A DNA stretch of 14,637 bases from CAYOFK01 sp964403185 (GTDB lineage Bacteria; Bacteroidota; Bacteroidia; Bacteroidales; VadinHA17). The notes under the pieces were generated by a model that was not told the DNA's origin, did no database searches, and saw only the letters and a program-made list of their open reading frames with translations. Shown here piece by piece: positions 7,481 through 13,117 of the stretch; the stretch's first letter is position 1; every line of letters starts with the position of its first letter. The stretch covers positions 1-14,637 of the forward strand of contig CAYOFK010000071.1 of the NCBI GenBank assembly GCA_964403185.1. The letters are read 5' to 3'. The position numbers and the translations under genes were made by a program.

Positions 7481-9127
7481 TTATTTATTTCCTGTCCAAC
7501 CGGGCCCTTTCACAAAACGGCCCGGAGTGGCCCCGGTATGTTCGCCATCTTTCAACACTCTGACCCCGTTAACCCAAACCTGTTGCACACCGGTTGCATA
7601 TTGGTGGGGTTTTTCAAAGGTGGCATGATCCGTTATGTTCTCAGGATCAAAGACCACCACATCGGCATAATTACCAATTTTTAACATCCCACGCTTATTA
7701 ATTTTTAAATTCCCTGCAGGAAAAGAAGTGAGTCTGCGAATTGCCTCTTCCAGTGGAATGGCCTTTTCTTCACGAACATATTTTCCCAGGAGACGCGCAA
7801 AAGAACCATAAGCCCTGGGGTGGGGATTGCTTTTCAGGAAATCACCCTCGGTGGCAACAGAACCTGCATCTGAACAAAAACTCATCCATGGCCGGGAGAT
7901 CTTTTTCTTTACGTTCTCCTCAGACATGGTGAAAAATACACAGGAAATGCGACTTTCATCCTCAACGATGAGGTCTATAACTGTTTCTTCGGGACTTTGA
8001 TTTCGTTCGGAAGCGATCAGGGCGAGACTTTTTCCGGTATGTTCTTTAAGTCCGGGGTTCCTGAACCCTACCAGCAGGATCTTTTCAGTGGCACAAGGAA
8101 ATGCAATTTCTTTAAGGATCTTTTCTCTCAATGCCGGATTTTTGAAGTGCTTTATGGTTTCGGTGATGCCACCCTCAAGGAGCCACGCGGGCAGTACCTG
8201 GGTGAGGCCGGTGGAGCTGGCAGGATACATATACATGTCGGCAGTAATTGACAAGCCTTCCAGACGGGCTGCATCAATTTTATTGAATGCTTCATCAAGC
8301 TTGTACCAGTTCGACTCTTCTGAGGCTTTCAGGTGGTATACTTCAGCACGTACTCCGGCTTCCCGGGAAATGGTGATCAATTCTTCCAGGGCTTCAAGAA
8401 AAGTGTCACTTTCACTTCTTAAATGAGAAATATACAGGCCATCATATTCAGCCACCACCTTTGCCAGTTCAGTAAGTTCCAATGTGCTGGCATGCATGCT
8501 TGGTGCATATATGAGCGCAGAAGACAAGCCAATTGCTCCCTCTTCCATGGCCTTACGAACGACCTGACGCATTTTTTCCAGTTCATCTTCAGTCGGGGGG
8601 CGGCTCTCATAGCCAAAGATGTTTTCCCTTACGGTTGCGTTGCCAATGAATGAAGCCACATTTGTGGAAATGCCAGAGTGTTCAAGATGGATGAGGTACT
8701 CGCCCAGGCTGGTCCATTCAATGTTGTATTTAATATCACCCTGTTGATCAAGCATTTCCTGCTTCATGTCATCAGTCAGGGGCCCCATCGAAGAACCCTC
8801 ACCCATCACTTCAAGTGTTACACCCTGGCGAATATCGCTCTGCGACCTGCCATCCACAAGCAATGATTCGGTTGCCCAACTGAGCATGTTGATGAATCCC
8901 GGTGCTATAGCCAGGCCTTCAAGGTCGATCTCTCCGGCTCCCTTATATGCATGAAGATCTCCAAGCGCAGCAATAGTGTCGCCGCTGATGGCTATATCCC
9001 CGGGATATCCGGGAGACCCCGATCCGTCATAAATAATTCCATTCCTGAGAATGAAGTCATATTTCCTGCCACTTGTGCAGGATGTCAGAACCACCAGTAT
9101 AAGTAATAAGAATGAAGTATTAATCAT
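7481..9127 (-). CDS. N-acyl-D-amino-acid deacylase-family lipoprotein (amidohydrolase with altered metal site)
   Basis: A 548-residue member of the D-aminoacylase branch of the amidohydrolase superfamily. The N-terminus carries a lipobox (LTSC, C17), so the protein is probably a lipoprotein. Family landmarks are clear: APGFI (75-79), YISHLRSE with H235, VYHLKASE with H265, FCSDAG with the likely catalytic D420, NPHPRAYGSFARLLG (434-448), and the C-terminal GNYADVVVFDP and GATPGRFVKGPG. The usual HxH after PGFI is replaced by NMLSW, and the usual GNCG is replaced by GEGS (109-112), so three expected metal ligands are missing. In the family the reaction releases D-amino acids from N-acyl-D-amino acids; whether this protein does so is uncertain. 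A single metal held by the two histidines, with E110 perhaps assisting, is possible. kdsB lies 50 bases downstream. The gene is divergent from the sigma-54 activator gene. Confidence 0.88.
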   Translation of the reverse strand: MINTSFLLLILVVLTSCTSGRKYDFILRNGIIYDGSGSPGYPGDIAISGDTIAALGDLHAYKGAGEIDLEGLAIAPGFINMLSWATESLLVDGRSQSDIRQGVTLEVMGEGSSMGPLTDDMKQEMLDQQGDIKYNIEWTSLGEYLIHLEHSGISTNVASFIGNATVRENIFGYESRPPTEDELEKMRQVVRKAMEEGAIGLSSALIYAPSMHASTLELTELAKVVAEYDGLYISHLRSESDTFLEALEELITISREAGVRAEVYHLKASEESNWYKLDEAFNKIDAARLEGLSITADMYMYPASSTGLTQVLPAWLLEGGITETIKHFKNPALREKILKEIAFPCATEKILLVGFRNPGLKEHTGKSLALIASERNQSPEETVIDLIVEDESRISCVFFTMSEENVKKKISRPWMSFCSDAGSVATEGDFLKSNPHPRAYGSFARLLGKYVREEKAIPLEEAIRRLTSFPAGNLKINKRGMLKIGNYADVVVFDPENITDHATFEKPHQYATGVQQVWVNGVRVLKDGEHTGATPGRFVKGPGWTGNK

Positions 9128-9273
9128 AATTTGTTGGATTGAGTAATTAATTTTCCAAATTACTATATTATTTGCACAATTCCTTCATGGCTATGATTAT
9201 GGAGCCCGCTTTCATTAATCCCCCACAGATTCCACCCGAGTCTGATTGATGGCCGCATCCAGCCCCTGTTTTC

Positions 9274-9337
9274 GCTCTGCCTGGCCCAATGAAATAAAAG
9301 CAGAGCTTTTACTGCGCAGCAGTATTTCACGGGGCTG
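9274..9337. repeat. Three-way-junction-forming inverted repeat element
   Basis: An outer stem pairs GCCC (9284-9287) with GGGC (9332-9335) and TGAAAT (9290-9295) with ATTTCA (9324-9329), with two mismatched positions between. It encloses two immediately adjacent perfect hairpins: AAAAGC-AGA-GCTTTT (9296-9310) and ACTGC-GCA-GCAGT (9311-9323). No base is unpaired at the junction. An alternative 7-bp pairing, GCTCTGC (9274-9280) with GCAGAGC (9300-9306), would compete with the first hairpin. This resembles REP/MITE-type or single-strand-folding elements, but no family can be assigned. Confidence 0.7.
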
Positions 9338-9445
9338 CCCCATTCCTGCCCGTCCGGTCTCCGGGCGCCTAGGCTAAAAGTTTCTGCGACAGCGTGCGGC
9401 CAAAGCCTTACGCCTCCGCTGAAGCTATGGCAGCGCTCGGATGGC
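9331..9445. repeat. GC-rich palindrome-dense block, possible dispersed repeat
   Basis: In 9331-9440, 73 of 110 bases are G or C, in contrast with the AT-rich sequence on its right. It contains several short inverted repeats in series: GGGGCTGCCCC (9331-9341), GCCCG/CGGGC (9348-9366), the perfect palindrome GCCTAGGC (9367-9374) and CGCTG/CAGCG (9417-9421 and 9431-9435). It adjoins the three-way-junction element and may be part of the same unit. It does not look coding. The identity is unknown. Confidence 0.45.
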
Positions 9446-9451
9446 GTCTTT

Positions 9452-9493
9452 AAATTGACTTTTCAAAGACGGAAGTTTTCATTAAAATTGACT
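9452..9493. repeat. Direct repeat AAATTGACT upstream of the sigma-54 activator promoter
   Basis: The 9-mer AAATTGACT occurs at 9452-9460 and again at 9485-9493, start to start 33 bases apart, about three helical turns. The first copy also lies inside a GTCTTT/AAAGAC inverted repeat (9446-9451 and 9465-9470). The second copy abuts the -7 box. The arrangement would suit a dimeric or cooperative regulator, but such short AT-rich matches can occur by chance. Confidence 0.3.
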
Positions 9494-9500
9494 AATTTTG
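9493..9500 (+). promoter_or_regulatory. -7 box (TAATTTTG) of the sigma-54 activator/lptE/secG operon
   Basis: TAATTTTG matches the Bacteroidota -7 consensus TAnnTTTG at every fixed position. It lies 29 bases before the ATG at 9530, giving a predicted leader of about 20 bases. A good -33 TTTG is not visible at the usual distance. The foldable element and GC-rich block lie upstream of this box and so outside the predicted transcript. Confidence 0.5.
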
Positions 9501-9529
9501 CAGTTGTCAGTGAAATTTTGTCATATTGA

Positions 9530-10759
9530 ATGGAAGAAATACAAAAAATAAAGCAAAGATTTGGGATCGTTGGCAATTTTGTAGGCCTGAATCATGCTAT
9601 TGACATTGCACTTCAGGTGGCGCCAACGGACATGTCGGTTCTGATTGCAGGAGAGAGTGGGAGTGGCAAGGAGGTTTTTCCCCAGATCATTCATCAAAAC
9701 AGCGCACGAAAACATGGCAAATACATAGCTGTAAACTGTGGAGCCATTCCTGAAGGCACTATTGATTCTGAACTATTTGGCCATGAGAAAGGTTCATTCA
9801 CCGGGGCAACAGACAGCAGGAAGGGGTATTTTGAAGTTGCAAACCGGGGCACTATTTTCCTGGATGAGGTTGCTGAACTGCCACTGGCTACACAGGTGCG
9901 CCTGCTCAGAGTACTGGAATCGGGGGAATTTATTAAGGTGGGGTCTTCCACTCCCCAAAAAACAAATGTCAGGGTCATAGCTGCCACCAACATCAACATT
10001 ATACAGTCTATTCAGGCAGGTAAATTCAGGGAAGATTTGTATTACAGGCTGAATACCGTACCAATTAACATTCCCTCGCTCAGGGAGCGGGGCGATGATA
10101 TCAGTCTGTTATTCAGGAAGTTTGCCCGCGACTTTGCAGATAAATACCGCATGCCTCCGGTACAATTGAATCCTGAAGCCCAAGCGGTTCTTAAAAGATA
10201 CAGGTGGCCAGGCAATATCAGGCAACTGAAAAATATCGCTGAGCAAATGTCCGTCATCGAACAGATCAGGGATATTAATAATGAAACTCTGGAGAGGTAT
10301 TTGCCTGATTATCAGACTGTAAAATTGCCTGCTTTGATCCGGAAGGAGGACCAGGAATCATTCTCTTCAGAACGGGAGATCCTCTATAAGATCCTTTTTG
10401 ATATGAAAGCAGATGTGAACGACCTGAAGAAATTGGTTGTGGACCTGCTTCAAAAAGGATACGAAGGGACCGATCTCGAAGGAAGTCATGCCAGTGTGGT
10501 ACAAAAGCTGTATCAGAATTATGACGAACCCAGGGATAGGGCTCCGGCATCAAAATTCGAAAAAACGACAGAGGAACATCCTCATATTCAGGATACTGAA
10601 GAGATCATTGAGGAGTCATTATCGCTGGAGGATAAGGAAATCGAACTTATTACAAAAGCTCTGGAAAAATATAATGGAAAACGAAAACAGGCGGCTGTTG
10701 AACTCGGCATTTCTGAACGGACTCTGTACAGAAAGATCAAGGAATATGATCTGACCTGA
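9530..10759 (+). CDS. Sigma-54-dependent transcriptional activator (AAA+/Fis-type HTH), no sensor domain
   Basis: A 409-residue bacterial enhancer-binding protein that should remodel RNA polymerase with sigma-54 by ATP hydrolysis. The AAA+ domain starts almost at once (about 14-260). It has Walker A GESGSGKE (41-48), a sigma-54-contact loop GSFTGA (88-93, with serine in place of the first alanine of GAFTGA), Walker B TIFLDE (108-113), and a FREDLYYRL segment (167-175) with arginine-finger candidates. A Fis-type HTH ends the protein (about 372-408, GKRKQAAVELGISERTLYRKI). No receiver, GAF or PAS domain precedes the AAA+ module, so it is not a phosphorylation-switched regulator of the NtrC type. 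An acidic linker of about 105 residues (265-370), with a probable helical or coiled-coil stretch near 281-309, separates AAA+ from HTH. It is the first gene of the operon; the LptE-like gene follows after 20 bases. Its target promoters are not known from the sequence. Confidence 0.95.
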   Translation: MEEIQKIKQRFGIVGNFVGLNHAIDIALQVAPTDMSVLIAGESGSGKEVFPQIIHQNSARKHGKYIAVNCGAIPEGTIDSELFGHEKGSFTGATDSRKGYFEVANRGTIFLDEVAELPLATQVRLLRVLESGEFIKVGSSTPQKTNVRVIAATNINIIQSIQAGKFREDLYYRLNTVPINIPSLRERGDDISLLFRKFARDFADKYRMPPVQLNPEAQAVLKRYRWPGNIRQLKNIAEQMSVIEQIRDINNETLERYLPDYQTVKLPALIRKEDQESFSSEREILYKILFDMKADVNDLKKLVVDLLQKGYEGTDLEGSHASVVQKLYQNYDEPRDRAPASKFEKTTEEHPHIQDTEEIIEESLSLEDKEIELITKALEKYNGKRKQAAVELGISERTLYRKIKEYDLT

Positions 10760-10779
10760 TCCAGACACATTTTATTTCT

Positions 10780-11298
10780 ATGGTGATTTCTTTAAGAACA
10801 TATACGATACTGATCCTGATTCTAATGGCCTCCCTGGTCACAGGATGCAAGATCAAATATTCATTTTCAGGGGCCTCTATTTCGCCGGATATCAAAACCG
10901 TTTCAGTACAGTTTTTCCCAAACCGGGCCAGTCTCATTAATCCAACATTGAGCCAGGACTTTACGGATGGATTGACGGATAAGATCAGAGGACAGACCAG
11001 TCTCACCATGGTGAGTTATTCCGGAGATGTGGAATTTGATGGGGAAATCACTGATTACCGGATAGAACCGGTTGCCATTTCAGGCGATGACCGTGCTTCA
11101 CTCACGAGGTTTACGGTGGCCATAAGGGTGAAGTTCACCAATCAGATTGACAGCGAACAAAATTTTGACAAGGTTTTTACAAGATATGAAGATTTTGACA
11201 GTGCCATCGACTTCAGTTCAGTTGAGCAGGATCTGATAGAAGAGATTATAGAAGCTTTAACGGAAGACATTTTTAACCAGGCCTTTGTAAACTGGTAA
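10780..11298 (+). CDS. lptE: LptE-like LPS-assembly lipoprotein
   Basis: A 172-residue lipoprotein with an N-terminal hydrophobic stretch and lipobox LVTGC (C23). The mature part begins KIKYSFSGASI and has the pattern of the Bacteroidota LptE family: a conserved FFPNRASLINPTLSQDFTDGL segment (about 45-65), a beta-rich centre (GEITDYRIEPVA) and a helical acidic C-terminus. LptE plugs the LptD barrel in the outer membrane and helps deliver LPS to the surface; this role is assigned by family and gene order rather than by a diagnostic catalytic motif. The ATG at 10780 is 20 bases after the sigma-54 activator stop, and the TPR protein follows after 22 bases, consistent with an operon. Confidence 0.82.
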   Translation: MVISLRTYTILILILMASLVTGCKIKYSFSGASISPDIKTVSVQFFPNRASLINPTLSQDFTDGLTDKIRGQTSLTMVSYSGDVEFDGEITDYRIEPVAISGDDRASLTRFTVAIRVKFTNQIDSEQNFDKVFTRYEDFDSAIDFSSVEQDLIEEIIEALTEDIFNQAFVNW

Positions 11299-11320
11299 GC
11301 ACTTCCTGGCTCTCATAACT

Positions 11321-12169
11321 ATGAACAGGGAAGAATTTATTTCATATTTGAATGGCCCGGCCAGGCTTGATAAAAAAAGCCTGCCCGAGATCAATGAGTT
11401 GGTCAGGGAGTTTCCGTTTTTTCAATCGGGACACATGTTGTTTCTTAGAAACCTGCGCAATCTGGATCATATCAGGTTCGGAAGTCAGCTTAAAAGGTCG
11501 GCCGTCTATGTAGCGAACCGGGAAGTCTTGTATCAATTGCTTCATGGTGAACAAGCGGATCTGACTGTTGCTTCTTTATCTGAGGACCGGAACCTGCATC
11601 AAGAGCCTGCAACGGTACAGGAACAAGCAGGATCAGATGAGGATGTGATACATCTTGATGATACGCAGAGCATTGAAGATGCCCCGGAGAAATTTCTGGA
11701 GGAAAATGCAAAACCTGCAAATATTTTCACAACCGGTTTGCTGGATCTTGATGAATCTCCTGCGGCTGTGAAACCGGAAAAGGAAAGACCCTTACCCCCT
11801 TCTGACGAAAAACACAGCTTTGCAAATTGGTTTGATATACTGGATCGTCCCGGTTATGAAACGGATTCCAATGGTGATGCGAATAAAAGGATCTCCGGAC
11901 AGCGCGACCTTATTGATAAATTCATGACATCAGAGACCAGGATCATCCCCTCTCCGGTTGACGCGTCTGATATACCGGACATGTCCCGGGATAGTGTCAT
12001 GGAAAAGGATGGATTGTTCACAGAAACGCTGGCAACTATTTATGTGAAGCAGGGCTATTATTCAAAGGCTATTTTTATATACCGTGAATTAAGTTTGAAA
12101 TTTCCGGAAAAAAGCAGTTACTTTGCACGGCGAATTTCGGAAATCGGAAACATCATAAATAAATTATAA
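11321..12169 (+). CDS. Bacteroidota-conserved protein with C-terminal TPR-like repeat, function unknown
   Basis: A 282-residue protein with no signal peptide or membrane segment, so probably cytosolic. The N-terminal region (1-75) is a compact helical segment containing SLPEINELVREFPFF and DHIRFGSQLKRSAVYVANREVLYQLL. Residues 76-165 are acidic, rich in Pro/Glu and likely disordered. A SFANWFDIL motif (166-174) and LIDKFM (197-202) follow. The C-terminus (230-275) is a single TPR-like helical pair, ETLATIYVKQGYYSKAIFIY, followed by FPEKSSYFARRI. The same combination is typical of a Bacteroidota protein encoded between lptE and secG. No enzymatic motif is visible. Its position suggests a link to envelope biogenesis or protein export, but that is inference. 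It sits 12 bases before secG. Confidence 0.8.
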   Translation: MNREEFISYLNGPARLDKKSLPEINELVREFPFFQSGHMLFLRNLRNLDHIRFGSQLKRSAVYVANREVLYQLLHGEQADLTVASLSEDRNLHQEPATVQEQAGSDEDVIHLDDTQSIEDAPEKFLEENAKPANIFTTGLLDLDESPAAVKPEKERPLPPSDEKHSFANWFDILDRPGYETDSNGDANKRISGQRDLIDKFMTSETRIIPSPVDASDIPDMSRDSVMEKDGLFTETLATIYVKQGYYSKAIFIYRELSLKFPEKSSYFARRISEIGNIINKL

Positions 12170-12181
12170 ATATAAGGAGCA

Positions 12182-12535
12182 ATGGGACTTTATACGATAT
12201 TTTCTGTATTGATCATCCTGGTCTGCGTATTCCTGATCCTGTTAGTATTGGTGCAGAACTCAAAAGGCGGTGGATTGGCGGCCAATTTTTCCTCATCCAA
12301 CCAGATAATGGGTGTCAGGAAAACCACCGATTTTCTTGAAAAAGCTACCTGGACACTGTCTATCAGCTTGTTGGCGCTGAGTCTGTTCGCCAGTGCCTCA
12401 ATTCCGAGAGTCGGAGATCAGCAATCAAGGATACAGGAACAAATCGACAGGGCCATTGATCCGACGCAAATTCCCAATCTGCCCACAGCCTTACCTCCGG
12501 CTCCGGGATCTTCCGAAACGGGTGATCCGCAATAA
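12182..12535 (+). CDS. secG: Preprotein translocase subunit SecG
   Basis: A 117-residue inner-membrane protein that assists SecYEG during protein export. Two hydrophobic segments are visible (about 3-25 and 55-73), separated by the family's conserved loop with NSKGGGLAANFSSSNQIMG (26-44) and the following RKTTDFLEKATW. The C-terminal tail (about 76-117) is hydrophilic and Pro-rich, longer than the minimal SecG and common in Bacteroidota. An AAGGAG sequence lies just before the ATG, but the gap is only 2 bases, too short for a typical Shine-Dalgarno site. It is the last gene of the operon and is followed by a strong terminator. Confidence 0.95.
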   Translation: MGLYTIFSVLIILVCVFLILLVLVQNSKGGGLAANFSSSNQIMGVRKTTDFLEKATWTLSISLLALSLFASASIPRVGDQQSRIQEQIDRAIDPTQIPNLPTALPPAPGSSETGDPQ

Positions 12536-12559
12536 TCATTCTTTAAAATTGAACCCTGG

Positions 12560-12597
12560 AGTGTCAGTATGTCATTTTTTGCTGACACTTTTTTTTC
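12560..12597 (+). terminator. Intrinsic terminator after secG
   Basis: AGTGTCAG (12560-12567) pairs perfectly with CTGACACT (12582-12589) over a 14-base loop, followed directly by a run of eight Ts ending at 12596. It begins 24 bases after the secG stop codon and should end the sigma-54 activator/lptE/TPR/secG transcript, making groESL a separate transcription unit. Confidence 0.88.
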
Positions 12598-12692
12598 TCA
12601 TAATTTCCGGGACTTAATCATAAGTTACGCATTTACAATAGGTTAAAACCAGGCCTGAATAGAAGTCGCAATTCCGCCCGGGCAGACAACTG

Positions 12693-12700
12693 TAATTTTG
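12693..12700 (+). promoter_or_regulatory. Possible -7 box (TAATTTTG) upstream of groES
   Basis: TAATTTTG matches the Bacteroidota -7 consensus at every fixed position and would give a groES leader of about 90 bases. No TTTG is seen at the expected -33 position, so the site is uncertain. It may represent a housekeeping promoter alongside the sigma-54-like site downstream. Confidence 0.35.
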
Positions 12701-12735
12701 TCTTCAAATTACCTGGTTTATTCAAAAAAGTGACT

Positions 12736-12752
12736 TTGGCATACATTATGCT
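12736..12752 (+). promoter_or_regulatory. groES: Candidate sigma-54 (-24/-12) promoter of groESL
   Basis: TTGGCA (12736-12741) and TGCT (12749-12752) place GG and GC exactly 10 bases apart, the spacing required by sigma-54, with the core TGGCA and TGC conserved. The predicted start is near 12763, about 37 bases before the groES ATG. No CIRCE inverted repeat (TTAGCACTC type) is present in 12536-12799. A sigma-54 activator is encoded at 9530-10759. The match rests on few bases. Confidence 0.45.
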
Positions 12753-12799
12753 AACTGCCTATTCAAAGCCCGAAATGTTTAACTTTAAAAATAATAAAA

Positions 12800-13078
12800 A
12801 TGTCAGATGTAAAAATTAAACCATTGGCTGACAGGGTGCTTATTGAACCCCAATCAGCAGAAGAAACCACTACCAGCGGCATCATAATCCCCGATACTGC
12901 CAAGGAAAAACCACAAAAAGGAAAAGTTATTGCCGTGGGTCCCGGCACCGCCGATGAGAAGATGGAAGTAAAGGCAGGTGATGTTGTTTTGTTTGGGAAG
13001 TATTCAGGCTCAGAGATTGAGATTGGTGATACGGAATATATGATCATGCGACAATCTGATATTCTGGCAATTATTTAA
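12800..13078 (+). CDS. groES: Co-chaperonin GroES
   Basis: A 92-residue protein that forms the heptameric lid of the GroEL folding chamber in the cytosol. It matches the family over its full length: KPLADRVLIEP (7-17), the mobile loop that contacts GroEL with SGIIIPDTAKEKP (26-38), GKVIAVGPG (41-49), VKAGDVVLFGKYSG (57-70) and the C-terminal MIMRQSDILAII. The ATG at 12800 follows a very AT-rich leader. groEL begins 39 bases after the stop and is surely co-transcribed. The unit is separated from secG by a terminator and has its own candidate promoters. Confidence 0.98.
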   Translation: MSDVKIKPLADRVLIEPQSAEETTTSGIIIPDTAKEKPQKGKVIAVGPGTADEKMEVKAGDVVLFGKYSGSEIEIGDTEYMIMRQSDILAII

Positions 13079-13117
13079 GAAATTATTCTTAGTATAAACT
13101 ATAAAATATTTTGAGAA

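Larger units (their letters stand above)
9128..9529. other. Divergent intergenic region without genes
   Basis: This 402-base gap separates the deacylase-like gene (leftward) from the sigma-54 activator gene (rightward). No convincing coding frame or transposase remnant was seen. About 9128-9180 is AT-rich and should hold the leftward promoter, but only a weak TAATTTGG-like box is visible. About 9181-9270 shows nothing recognisable. About 9274-9445 holds the foldable element and the GC-rich block listed separately. About 9446-9529 holds the rightward promoter region. Because both flanking genes point outwards, the structures here cannot be ordinary terminators for either of them. Confidence 0.8.

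Noticed and set aside
7457..7497. Perfect 7-bp inverted repeat GGACAGG/CCTGTCC spanning the end of the deacylase-like gene
   Set aside because: The loop is 27 bases, one arm is inside the coding sequence, and no T run follows, so it is not supported as a terminator.
8088..8426. 112-residue plus-strand frame inside the deacylase-like gene
   Set aside because: It is antisense to conserved amidohydrolase sequence and overlaps other equally long spurious frames.
12174..12179. AAGGAG as a Shine-Dalgarno site for secG
   Set aside because: It is only 2 bases from the ATG, too close for normal pairing, and such sites are rarely used in Bacteroidota.
12536..12799. CIRCE/HrcA operator before groES
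   Set aside because: No TTAGCACTC-type dyad is present in the region.
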